From positions 95,251 through 159,250 of the forward strand of contig JAJVIN010000017.1 in the NCBI GenBank assembly GCA_022071945.1: a stretch of DNA of 64,000 nucleotides, written 5' to 3'. This document shows, piece after piece, positions 10,601 to 17,667 of the stretch. The notes below the pieces were generated by a model, which did not search any database, had not been told where the DNA came from, and saw only the letters and a program-made list of their open reading frames with translations. Positions within the stretch are counted from its first letter, which is position 1, and each line of letters starts with the position of its first letter. Made by a program: the position numbers and the translations under genes. Source of the stretch: Thermoanaerobaculia bacterium (GTDB taxonomy: Bacteria > Acidobacteriota > Thermoanaerobaculia > UBA5066).

Positions 10601-12992
10601 CGGCCGCGTGGTCTCCGCGGCGCAGCCGGATCATGCCGACCTTGTAACGCAAGAACCCGACCCTGTGCCGGTCCTTGGCCCCCGGGGACGACTCGAGCTC
10701 CGCCAGGATCGCGTTGTAGGCCGTCAGCGAGCGCCTGAGATCCCCGGCCCTGAAGTAGACGTCGCCGAGGCGTTCGCGCAGGGTGCTGGCTTCCAGGGGC
10801 GAGTCGAGCTTCTTCAGAAGCTCGAGAACGGTCGCGTAGGCGCCGATGGCCGAATCGAAAGCGAAAAGCCTCTCCGCGTGCTCGGCGGCGGCGACGCCGA
10901 GCCGGACGGCTCGCTCGAGGTCCGTGCCGAATCGCGCATGCGCGGCGGCGGCCGAGACGAGGTCGGGCCGCGTGGGCAGCCGCTGCTCGTAGTACGTGGC
11001 CGCCGCCTCGTGAAGGCGCGTCTTCACTTCCTCGTCGAGGGACCGGCCCAGGAGATCCCGCACGTGCGGGGAGACGAACTCGTACGTGGCCTCGCCCAGG
11101 GGCTCTCGAACGCGAAGGATACCGGCCGTGACGGAGGACTGGAGCCGCGCGGCGATCGCCGGCGGGGGCGGGGCGTTCTCGGTCCCTTCCGCGGCCTCCA
11201 CGAGACGCTGGGCGAGTTCCAGCGTCAGGTCCGCGGGCGCGACGGAAAGGATCGAGAGGGCCGCGCGGTCCTCCTCGGAAAGCCCTCGCAACCGGGCATC
11301 CGCGAGCTCTTGTGAGCCTCCCGGCTTCGTGAGCTGGTTCCTCTTCTTCTCGTCGATCCGCAGCCTCCCGGACTCGACCAGGAGGACCGCGGAGGCAGCG
11401 TAGTGGTTCAAAAGGTCGACCAGCCGTCCGGGCCTCCCCTGGGACTCCTGGTGGAGCGAGTGGATGAAATCCAGGGGCAGCTGACTCTGACCGAGGGAGA
11501 TGGCCGCGGCGTGCGCGACGTCCTCTTCCTCCAGAGCAGGAAGGGGCAAGACCGTCTGGATCTCGAGCTCGGAGGCGATCTCGCGAGCCGTCCGGTGGGC
11601 CCCGGACTCGGAGGGTGTCCGGGACGAATCGACCGATCCCGCCACGAGGATCCTCTTCCCCTCGATCGCGCGCACGAGGAACGAGAGGATGTGCAGCGTC
11701 GACCGGTCGGCGAAATGGAGGTCGTCGAGGAGCAGGACGAGGGGCCGGTCGCCCGCCAGGGCCGCGCGCGAGGCCTCGAAGGCGGTCAGAACTTCCTCGT
11801 AGAAGGAGAGCCGGCTGCTCTCGTCGAGGAGCTTCGCCATCGAGAGGTCATCCGTCTGGGTGGCCGCGATCCGCGCCATCCTCGCGAGGGTCGCCCGCGC
11901 CGCGGCGCCGGCGGAGCCCCCACGGCGGGTCAGAGCGGAGAGCACGTCGAGGATCGGCTTGTAGGGCGTGCGGTCCGACGCCCGCGCGTGTCCTTCGACG
12001 ACGAGGGCGCACTCCGACTGCGCCAGGGTCCGCCACTCCGACAGCAGGCGGGTCCGTCCGGAGCCTTCCGGTCCGATGACGAGGAGGGCCCGTCCCCGCC
12101 CCTTCGAGGCCGAGCCGAGATCCTCGGCGAAGCGCTCCATCAGGTCCCGGAACCCGCTAAACGGCGGCGTCAAGAGCTCTGGCCGCCCGTCGAACGTCAC
12201 TCCCCGGACGAGGCCGAACTCCCGCGCGAGGTCCTCTAGGAGCGCGTGCGCGGAGGGGTAACGGGCCCCGGGTTCCTTCTCGAGCAGCCGTCCGAGAATC
12301 CGGTCGAGGGAAGAGAAGATCCCCCGCTTGACTCTCGAGGCAGGCTTGATCTCCTCGTCGAGGTGGAACCGCAGGAGCCCGCCGAGGTCGCGTCCATCGG
12401 TGGGGAGCTTGCCCGTGAGGGCCTCGTAGAACGTCATCCCCAGCGAGTAGAGGTCCGAGGCCCGGTCGGGCTTGGTGCCCCGCAACACCTCGGGCGCCGC
12501 GTAGGCGAGCGTGCCGCGCAAGCCCGGCGTCTGGGCCTCGGCCTGCGTGACCGACAGGCCGAAATCCAGGAGGAAGGCGCGCTCCCCCGCCACCCGTACG
12601 TTGAGGGGCTTGACGTCGCCGTGGACGAGGCCCCGGGCGTGCACATAGGCGAGCGCGTGCGCGACATCGACGAGGGCCGAGAGCGTTTCGAGCTGGGCGT
12701 GATTCCGCGAGAACTCGCCGAGATCGGAGCCCGCCACTTCCTCCATCGACAGCCAGCCCCGGCCATCGGGCAGGACGCCAAATTCGCGGGCCTTGACGAT
12801 CGAGGGGTGATCGAGGGACGCGAGCAGCCTGAACTCTTGCCGGAGAAGATCCCGCTCCTCCGGACCGGGGTGGGCGGTGACCTTCAGGACGCATCGAGCG
12901 CCACGCTCACGGTCGAAGACCGAAGCGACACGCTGCCCGGTGCCCGACAGGATCCGAATGAGCTCAAAGCGCGGCGGGAGAGTCAAGGTCAT
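7674..12992 (-). CDS. Ser/Thr kinase-like / ATPase / TPR / GAF / sigma54 AAA+ / Fis-HTH transcriptional regulator
   Basis: A 1772-residue single chain. Residues 1-265 are a protein kinase fold with HGDVKPLN in place of HRDxKxxN and an intact DFG, but a degenerate glycine loop (LSGTGQRVASVF). An ATPase follows with Walker A GPEGSGRT near 304 and Walker B LVLLLDDLHFAD. TPR helices fill about 640-1240. A GAF domain spans about 1245-1400. A sigma54-interaction AAA+ domain follows, with Walker A GESGTGKN near 1459, a GSFTGA loop near 1506 and Walker B TIFLDEIG. The C-terminus is a Fis-type helix-turn-helix (IRDAARRIGLARNTLKSK). The kinase-ATPase-TPR part resembles PknK/MalT-like regulators and the C-terminal half is a complete NtrC-class enhancer-binding protein. 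Its ATG overlaps the hflX stop (ATGA), implying translational coupling. It probably senses a ligand or partner and activates sigma54 promoters; the targets are unknown. Confidence 0.92.
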   Translation of the reverse strand: MTLTLPPRFELIRILSGTGQRVASVFDRERGARCVLKVTAHPGPEERDLLRQEFRLLASLDHPSIVKAREFGVLPDGRGWLSMEEVAGSDLGEFSRNHAQLETLSALVDVAHALAYVHARGLVHGDVKPLNVRVAGERAFLLDFGLSVTQAEAQTPGLRGTLAYAAPEVLRGTKPDRASDLYSLGMTFYEALTGKLPTDGRDLGGLLRFHLDEEIKPASRVKRGIFSSLDRILGRLLEKEPGARYPSAHALLEDLAREFGLVRGVTFDGRPELLTPPFSGFRDLMERFAEDLGSASKGRGRALLVIGPEGSGRTRLLSEWRTLAQSECALVVEGHARASDRTPYKPILDVLSALTRRGGSAGAAARATLARMARIAATQTDDLSMAKLLDESSRLSFYEEVLTAFEASRAALAGDRPLVLLLDDLHFADRSTLHILSFLVRAIEGKRILVAGSVDSSRTPSESGAHRTAREIASELEIQTVLPLPALEEEDVAHAAAISLGQSQLPLDFIHSLHQESQGRPGRLVDLLNHYAASAVLLVESGRLRIDEKKRNQLTKPGGSQELADARLRGLSEEDRAALSILSVAPADLTLELAQRLVEAAEGTENAPPPPAIAARLQSSVTAGILRVREPLGEATYEFVSPHVRDLLGRSLDEEVKTRLHEAAATYYEQRLPTRPDLVSAAAAHARFGTDLERAVRLGVAAAEHAERLFAFDSAIGAYATVLELLKKLDSPLEASTLRERLGDVYFRAGDLRRSLTAYNAILAELESSPGAKDRHRVGFLRYKVGMIRLRRGDHAAALSLFEKARGDLAETGTLEERAWLLDALAKTFLERSEPVRAEVRAREGLTLIGADGPEDLQAMFLATLGAAAFQRGDWLAAERHLGEAADKARRSGRAELMRRALSALAATYWKTGRWNESEAIERECLKESEASKDLWGLTTSLTNLAIIWCGRGDFASARPHFERALEIHRRLGSPAGQASAHMNLGSCDEILGNWEEAETNYRLMLDLLGEDPVTKPVVEGKAALANLIRKKGDLARAEKLLEEALAQARSIGDRDLLAVVLYPLALVTKDKSEMEESRRQFDEVISEMEASGTKSGLARVLYSSADLGLVMKDVMRAERDIQRALEIARSLEDRYDLSRLKVLEARKFHAVNQFEEAERVFEDGIRQLSEVGAQYDLGRAYYEWGVRTPERPRAMARLGSAARIFETLGARRDLERTRGVLDRISIRAQIDAVISPPSRERVIGLYEVGRIVNSTRDLSAVLEDIVDLALKRFNAERGMVLLTDPVTGKLAIRVARNLKTGREEEGEAISHGVVERVVKEGKSMVSADARIDPRFAGRDSILAHSIVSFICVPLRVKERVVGAIYVDHRGAPRLFSENDRAFLEAFADLAAVAIENARLVEELLEARVRLSVENESLKANLSRGWNLDALVGSSEMARRIKAALPRAAAGTGTVLIRGESGTGKNLVARILHALGPRNQGPFVQFNCAALPDSLAESELFGHEKGSFTGADRRKPGRFELAQGGTIFLDEIGKATLAIQAKLLRVVEDKEFERVGGTQTLKTDAKILTATNLDLEQAIQRNEFREDLFYRLNVVPIEIPPLRKRKEDLPSLIQHFLNKLCRDLGTDPRRLDPNVFELFSRYPWPGNIRELEATIHRALVLTPGDVLTERDFPWILESPLLGQAPSAAGGGAGKPAETSEPGKGMFVDLNKPLDSATFEEILNSVEKELIERALSESKGKIRDAARRIGLARNTLKSKMAKYGLRGQDEDRA

Positions 12993-14140
12993 GAACGAAC
13001 TTCCGTAGCGTAGTTGGGGACCGGGATGGGCACGCCCAGGGATTCGAGCCGCTTCACGATGGCAGCCTTCAGCTCAGCCATCCCCTCGCCCGTCTTGGCC
13101 GAGAACCTGAGGGCCTCGAGATTCTCGCCGGAGGCCGTCAGGGCGTCGACCTTGTTGTAGCCGAGGAGGATCCTCTCCGGCTCGACCCCGAGACCGGCCA
13201 GGACTTCCTCCGCCACCTGCCGCTGCTCCTCGGCCTGGGCGGAGGAGGCATCCACCACGTGGACCACGAGGTCCGCCTCCTCGACCTCGCGCAGAGTCGA
13301 GCGGAACGAGGCGACGAGCGAGTGAGGCAGCTTGCGCAGAAAACCCACCGTGTCGCTGACGACGACCGGCCGGCCCTCGACGCCCAGGAGCCGGGCGTGA
13401 CGGGGATCGAGCGTGGCGAAGAGCCGGTCTTCCGCGAACTCCCTGGAGGACGTGAGGCGGTTGAAGAGCGTCGTCTTGCCGGCATTCGTGTAGCCGGCCA
13501 GGGCGATCACCGCCATCCGGTGAAGCCGCCGTTTCTGCACGCCGCGGCTCTTCTCGATCCTCTCGAGCTCTTCCTTGAGGGTCGCGATGCGGCGCCTGAT
13601 CTTCCGCCTGTCGAGCTCGATCTGCTTCTCGCCTCCGCCCGCCCGAAAGGCTCCTCCGCCTCGCTGCTGGGCGAGATTGGCGGCGCTGCTCGAAAGCCGG
13701 GGCAAGAGGTACTGCAGGCGCGCCAGCTCGACCTGGGTCATCGCTTCCCGGCTGCGGGCTCGTGCCGCGAAGATCTGGAGGATCACCGCCGGGCGATCCA
13801 GGACGCGGGCCGGGAGCTCCTTTTCCAGATTCCTCACCTGCGAGGGAGTCAGCTCGTCATCGACCACGATCCAGCCGGCCGAAAGCGCGCCCGCCTGCTC
13901 GGCGACCTCCCGGACCTTGCCCTTTCCGAGATAGGTCGCGGGATCGGGCGTGTCGCGCTCCTGAAGGACCCGGGCGATCACCTGCCCCCCGGCCGTGTCG
14001 ACGAGCCTCTCGAGCTCGTCGAGGTGGTCTTCGGCCACCGCGCGGGGCAGCGCGCGCCCGAAGAGACCCGCCAGGATGACCTTCGAGTTCTCTGTCTTGT
14101 TGGAAGGCAAAGCGCCCCCGGAGGTGTCCGGATTCCTCAC
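12989..14140 (-). CDS. hflX: GTPase HflX, ribosome-associated
   Basis: A 383-residue protein with the HflX layout: an N-terminal domain with the glycine-rich YLGKGKV segment, a coiled-coil-like basic linker rich in R/K/E, then a G domain with P-loop GYTNAGKTT (about 214-222), switch/G3 DTVGF and G4 YNKVD. HflX family members bind the large ribosomal subunit and split stalled or stressed ribosomes. The start is GTG at 14140, and the upstream SD match is weak. The stop overlaps the ATG of the large sigma54 regulator by 4 bp, an unusual pairing for hflX. It is divergent from the TIGR02757 gene across 77 bp, which must hold both promoters. Confidence 0.96.
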   Translation of the reverse strand: MRNPDTSGGALPSNKTENSKVILAGLFGRALPRAVAEDHLDELERLVDTAGGQVIARVLQERDTPDPATYLGKGKVREVAEQAGALSAGWIVVDDELTPSQVRNLEKELPARVLDRPAVILQIFAARARSREAMTQVELARLQYLLPRLSSSAANLAQQRGGGAFRAGGGEKQIELDRRKIRRRIATLKEELERIEKSRGVQKRRLHRMAVIALAGYTNAGKTTLFNRLTSSREFAEDRLFATLDPRHARLLGVEGRPVVVSDTVGFLRKLPHSLVASFRSTLREVEEADLVVHVVDASSAQAEEQRQVAEEVLAGLGVEPERILLGYNKVDALTASGENLEALRFSAKTGEGMAELKAAIVKRLESLGVPIPVPNYATEVRS

Positions 14141-14217
14141 CGGCCGATGCTAGCAAAGCAGCAGGCAGTTTCTTAGCGGGAAGGGCCCCGCGGAGGCTGC
14201 TAACCTTTTTTCTTCCA

Positions 14218-15102
14218 ATGGAAACACCCAGGGAGATCCCGCGACAGCTTCTCTTCTCGCGCCTGGAGGCCCTGAAAGGCGACTGGGAGGGGAGCCGGCT
14301 CGACTCGGATCCCCTCCTGTTCCCGCACCGTTACCGGGACGGGGCCGACCGGGAAATCGCCGCCTTCATCGCCGCCTCGCTCGCGTTCGGCCGCGTCGCC
14401 TCGATCAAGAGATCCGTCGAATCCGTCCTCGCCTGGCTGGGCGCGAACCCCGCCCGCACTCTCGCAAGCCGCGGCGTTTCGGTTCCAGAGGGTCCGGCCG
14501 GCCGCCTGAGCCTCCATCGCTGGGTCTCTCGAGCCGACATGGCGCGCGTCCTATCGGCCCTCTCTCAGACGCTCCGCACGGAAGGCTCGCTCGAGATGCT
14601 GTTCGATCGGGGCGACGACGGACAGGGCGACACCGTCCGGGCTCTCGACCACTTCTTCCTCGTCCTCAGGGAGCGGCTGCCCCAAACGAACGAGGGACTG
14701 ACCCGCGGCATCAAATTCCTTCTGCCCGAGCCCTCCCGCGGGGGCGCGGCCAAGAGAGCTCACCTCTTCTTGCGCTGGGTGGTGCGGCGCGACGGCTTCG
14801 ACCTCGGTCTGTGGAGGCGGGCGAGGGTGACGCCCGCCCGGCTTCTCTTGCCGATGGACACCCACGTCCACCGGATCTGCCGCTACCTCGGGCTGACAGC
14901 CCGGCGTTCCGCCGATCTCGCGGCGGTTCGCGAGGTGACCGCCGCGCTGCGCGAGCTCCGCCCCGGCGACCCGGCCGCGTACGACTGGTCGATCTCCAGG
15001 CTCGGAATCCTCGCCGAGTGCGTGAAAGAGCTGACGCGATCGCACTGCGAGAGATGCCGCCTGGAGGAGGTCTGCCAGCAGTCCTTGTTGAAGGCCCGAT
15101 GA
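14218..15102 (+). CDS. TIGR02757 / DUF2400 family protein
   Basis: A 294-residue protein matching the TIGR02757 (DUF2400) family by the N-terminal pattern DPLLFPHRY and AFGRVASIK, and the central PMDTHVHRICRYLGL stretch. No function is established for the family. The helical second half (DTH followed by LxL..R, then YDWSISRLG) and the C-terminal cysteine pattern C-x8-C-x2-C-x5-C resemble the iron-sulfur loop of HhH-GPD DNA glycosylases (C-x6-C-x2-C-x5-C), suggesting a DNA-repair-like or Fe-S protein (inference). The ATG at 14218 follows a T-rich leader. The gene ends 39 bp before the TlpA-like gene. Confidence 0.8.
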   Translation: METPREIPRQLLFSRLEALKGDWEGSRLDSDPLLFPHRYRDGADREIAAFIAASLAFGRVASIKRSVESVLAWLGANPARTLASRGVSVPEGPAGRLSLHRWVSRADMARVLSALSQTLRTEGSLEMLFDRGDDGQGDTVRALDHFFLVLRERLPQTNEGLTRGIKFLLPEPSRGGAAKRAHLFLRWVVRRDGFDLGLWRRARVTPARLLLPMDTHVHRICRYLGLTARRSADLAAVREVTAALRELRPGDPAAYDWSISRLGILAECVKELTRSHCERCRLEEVCQQSLLKAR

Positions 15103-15141
15103 GGTCTCGTTCCGGCGCGAAAGATGAGTTAACGTCCGGAC

Positions 15142-15705
15142 ATGTCAAAGGGACGCTGGGCCGTTCTGGCCCTCATCGCCGCCTTGTCCGCCACCCTCGG
15201 TGTTCTCGCCAAGGACTCCCTCAAACCCCAGCTCCAAGTCCTCGGCCCCGTGCCCGGGGCCAGCCAGTCCGAGAAGCGGATGTTCCCCGTCGCCCTCGAG
15301 GACGGCCGGATGAAGGACGTTTCGAGAAGCGAGGGGAAGCTCCTCATTCTCCACTTCTGGGCGACCTGGTGCGCCCCCTGTGTCGAGGAATTCCCTTCTC
15401 TTGCCGCCTTCACCAAGAAGATGGCGAAAGAACCGGACGTCGAGATCCTCGCTGTCTCGGTGGACGAAGAATGGAAGACCGTGAAGGACTGGATGGAAAA
15501 GAACAAGGTCTCCGGAGTTCCCCTCGCGCTCGACCCAGAGAAGGTCACGGCCCGCTCGTTCGGGACCGAGAAGTTCCCGGAGACCTGGTTCATCGCTCCG
15601 ACCGGGAAGATCCTCGGCCAGCAGGTCGGGCCGATGGACTGGACGTCGCCCGAGTCCGAAAAGCGGATCGCCGAACTGCGGAAGCTCGCCAGGGGCGGCG
15701 CGTAA
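15142..15705 (+). CDS. TlpA/ResA-like thioredoxin-fold protein, membrane-anchored or secreted
   Basis: A 187-residue protein with a short basic N-terminus and a hydrophobic segment (residues 6-23) serving as signal peptide or anchor, so the thioredoxin domain lies in the periplasm. The redox motif is WCAPC (Cys77, Cys80), preceded by HFWAT, with the cis-Pro region at KFPETWFI. This arrangement is typical of TlpA/ResA/CcmG reductants that keep cysteines reduced during cytochrome c maturation or other periplasmic redox work. No cytochrome maturation genes adjoin it, although an octaheme cytochrome lies at 48126-49937. The partner is therefore unknown. Confidence 0.88.
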   Translation: MSKGRWAVLALIAALSATLGVLAKDSLKPQLQVLGPVPGASQSEKRMFPVALEDGRMKDVSRSEGKLLILHFWATWCAPCVEEFPSLAAFTKKMAKEPDVEILAVSVDEEWKTVKDWMEKNKVSGVPLALDPEKVTARSFGTEKFPETWFIAPTGKILGQQVGPMDWTSPESEKRIAELRKLARGGA

Positions 15706-15715
15706 AACACGCGAG

Positions 15716-15744
15716 TTGACGGCACGGCGGGCGCGGACTAAGTT
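15716..15744 (+). promoter_or_regulatory. Candidate sigma70-type promoter for the DUF4160/DUF2442 pair
   Basis: TTGACG (15716-15721, 5 of 6 match to the -35 consensus) is followed by a 17-nt spacer and TAAGTT (15739-15744, a weak -10). It sits just upstream of the DUF4160 ATG at 15757, leaving a very short leader. Seen by eye only. Confidence 0.3.
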
Positions 15745-15756
15745 TCCGGGGACACC

Positions 15757-15999
15757 ATGCCGACCATCAAGCGGATCGAACCGTACCGCTTCTTCTTTTT
15801 CAGCAACGAGGGCTCCGACCAAGCCCACGTCTATGTCCAGCACGAGAACCGGCTGGCCAAGTTCTGGCTCGAGCCTGTCGGGCCCTCCTGGTCCAACCGC
15901 TTCCCGGCTTCGGAGTTGACGAAGATCCGTGAGCTCGTCCTCGAGAATCAGCGGTTTTTTCTCCCGGCCTGGTATGAGCTATTTGCCCCTCGTCGCTAA
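15757..15999 (+). CDS. DUF4160 family small protein (putative toxin-antitoxin partner)
   Basis: An 80-residue protein beginning MPTIKRIEPYRFFFFSNEG, the characteristic DUF4160 opening, followed by the HVYVQHENRLAKFWL segment. DUF4160 genes commonly sit directly upstream of DUF2442 genes and the pair has been proposed as a toxin-antitoxin-like unit; the biochemical activity is not established. Here the 3' end overlaps the DUF2442 gene by 26 bp, implying co-translation. The RBS is probably the GGGGA about 5 nt before the ATG. Confidence 0.82.
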   Translation: MPTIKRIEPYRFFFFSNEGSDQAHVYVQHENRLAKFWLEPVGPSWSNRFPASELTKIRELVLENQRFFLPAWYELFAPRR

Positions 16000-16249
16000 T
16001 CCACGAGCGTCGGAGGTCAAGGTCACGGCCGATGAGCTGATCGTCTATCTGGCGGATGGGCGGACGCTCTCGGTACCCCTGACCTGGTTTCCGAGACTCC
16101 TCGAGGCCCCGGAAGAGAAGCGGCAAGGCTGGATCCTGCTCGGCGACGGAGAGGGAATCCACTGGCCTGACATCGACGAGGACGTCAGCATCCCGGGCTT
16201 GCTCCGGGGAGAAGCCGCGCCCTCGGCCCTCGTCGGGTTGCTGAGGTAA
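15974..16249 (+). CDS. DUF2442 family small protein
   Basis: A 91-residue protein read from the internal ATG (MSYLPLVANPRASEVKV). An in-frame upstream codon at 15929 exists, but the family starts near this ATG. The central pattern DGRTLSVPLTWFPRL and the closing GIHWPDIDEDVSIPGLL are diagnostic of DUF2442. It overlaps DUF4160 by 26 bp. Its stop (TAA, 16247-16249) is followed within 3 nt by the start of the YhhN-family frame, so all three look co-translated. Confidence 0.85.
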   Translation: MSYLPLVANPRASEVKVTADELIVYLADGRTLSVPLTWFPRLLEAPEEKRQGWILLGDGEGIHWPDIDEDVSIPGLLRGEAAPSALVGLLR

Positions 16250-16252
16250 GGC

Positions 16253-16906
16253 ATCGATCTTCTCGCCTTTCTCCTGACCGCCGCTTCGGCCCTGGTCACG
16301 ATCCTGGCCTACGAGAAGACCCCGGTCCGTCTCCGTCTGGTCTACATCTTCAAGCCGCTCACGACCTTTCTCGTCATCCTCTACGCCATCAGCCGGTGCG
16401 GCTTCTCCCCCGGCCCGTACGGGGCCTGGATCCTGGCCGGTCTCGCCTTCTCGCTTTTCGGGGACGTCTTCTTGATGCTCCCCAAAGACGCCTTCTTGCC
16501 GGGCCTCCTGAGCTTTCTTCTCACCCACGTCTGCTATCTCGTCGCGTTTGAAAGACCCGGGGGCCTCTTTTCGCCGGTTCTTCCTTTCGTCTTCGTCGGC
16601 CTCGCGGCCGTGGCCGTGGCCTCCTGGCTCTGGAGCGGGATCCCGGCGAAATTGAAGATCCCAGTCCTCGTCTATGTGGCCCTCCTCGCGGCCATGACGG
16701 GCCAGGGAATCGCCCGCACCCTCACGATCGGCGGAACCCCCGCCCTGGCCGCGGCGGCTGGATCCCTGCTCTTTCTCTCTTCCGACAGCCTCCTGGCCAT
16801 CGACAAGTTCAAGAAGAAGTTGCCCCACCAGCAGGCGCTCGTGCTCTCGACGTACTTCCTCGCCCAGTGGCTGATCGCCTTCTCCCTCGGCGGAGGATCG
16901 AGCTAG
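16253..16906 (+). CDS. YhhN/TMEM86 family membrane protein (lysoplasmalogenase-like), apparent ATC start
   Basis: The YhhN family includes the vertebrate lysoplasmalogenase TMEM86B. The reading frame is open from 16250, directly after the DUF2442 TAA. It encodes about 217 residues with roughly seven hydrophobic segments, the usual family length, including the family-like blocks YIFKPLTT and FSLFGDVFLML. No ATG, GTG or TTG occurs in frame before TTG at 16469/ATG at 16472, which would remove two or three transmembrane helices. A good SD, GAGGT (16243-16247), lies 5 nt before ATC at 16253. I therefore place the start at this ATC; a CTG start or a sequencing difference is the alternative. The function call is by family; the start is inference. 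Confidence 0.75.
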   Translation: MDLLAFLLTAASALVTILAYEKTPVRLRLVYIFKPLTTFLVILYAISRCGFSPGPYGAWILAGLAFSLFGDVFLMLPKDAFLPGLLSFLLTHVCYLVAFERPGGLFSPVLPFVFVGLAAVAVASWLWSGIPAKLKIPVLVYVALLAAMTGQGIARTLTIGGTPALAAAAGSLLFLSSDSLLAIDKFKKKLPHQQALVLSTYFLAQWLIAFSLGGGSS

Positions 16907-16954
16907 ACGGAACTTTTCCCCGCTCGCTTTCGTTCTCTTCCTGTGGAGAGCGCC

Positions 16955-17623
16955 ATGAAAGAAGCCCGCGCCATCGCCAACGGCGTTTTTTCCTTCGTCA
17001 TCTTCCTCTTGATCTACGGGTTCTTCTTTTCTGGGCACGTGCGAGCGACGGGCGCCAGCGGACCCCGATTTCTGAAGATGGAGATCAACGAGGGCCATCA
17101 CGGGGACCACGTTTCGTTTTCCATGCCTTTCGCCTTCGTGCGAGGGAGCCTGCGGCTCGCGGCCATGGGAAACGTGAGGCGCGAGCTCGATCTGCGCATC
17201 CGTGACGAGGTCCACTCCGAGCTCCTGAGGGACATCTGGAAGGAACTTCAGGAGAAACCCGATGGGACCCCCGTCACGAGGGAGCTCGACAGCGCCGTTC
17301 TCTCGTTCACGAAAGACGGAAGCCTCCTCGATTTCTCGGTCACGGAGAAGGGGCCAGGGGAAGCGCCGGAGGCAGCGACGGAAGCCTCGACGGAGGCGGC
17401 GTCGGAGGCGGCACCGGAGGAGGCGACGGAGAAGGCACCAGAGAAGGCAGAGTCGCGGGACCACGTGACGATCCGGCTGCCGCTCCGGATCTTCGCGGCC
17501 ATGGCGGAGGGAGATGAAAACCTCGGGGTCGACACCCTTCTCGATGAGCTGCCAAACCTGAAGGAAGGGGAGCTCCTCTCCGTTCAGAGCAAGGACGGGA
17601 CCGTCCGGATCTGGATCGAGTAG
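16955..17623 (+). CDS. Membrane-anchored protein of unknown function
   Basis: 222 residues from the ATG at 16955, which has GGAGAG 6 nt upstream; a GTG four codons earlier is less likely. One N-terminal transmembrane helix (about residues 9-27, [14 protein letters not shown]) is followed by a soluble domain with the pattern [20 protein letters not shown]. Then comes a low-complexity Glu/Ala/Thr/Pro linker (17350-17460), and a second stretch with related wording ([16 protein letters not shown], then GTVRIWIE). The two halves both combine a (V)(S/T)(F/I)xxPxxF segment with a short acidic helix, so the protein may contain two copies of a small domain split by the linker. No family recognised. 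Confidence 0.7.
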   Translation: MKEARAIANGVFSFVIFLLIYGFFFSGHVRATGASGPRFLKMEINEGHHGDHVSFSMPFAFVRGSLRLAAMGNVRRELDLRIRDEVHSELLRDIWKELQEKPDGTPVTRELDSAVLSFTKDGSLLDFSVTEKGPGEAPEAATEASTEAASEAAPEEATEKAPEKAESRDHVTIRLPLRIFAAMAEGDENLGVDTLLDELPNLKEGELLSVQSKDGTVRIWIE

Positions 17624-17667
17624 GCCCACTGCCGCCGCGGCCTGCGCCGTGGCAACATCGTGGGCTC

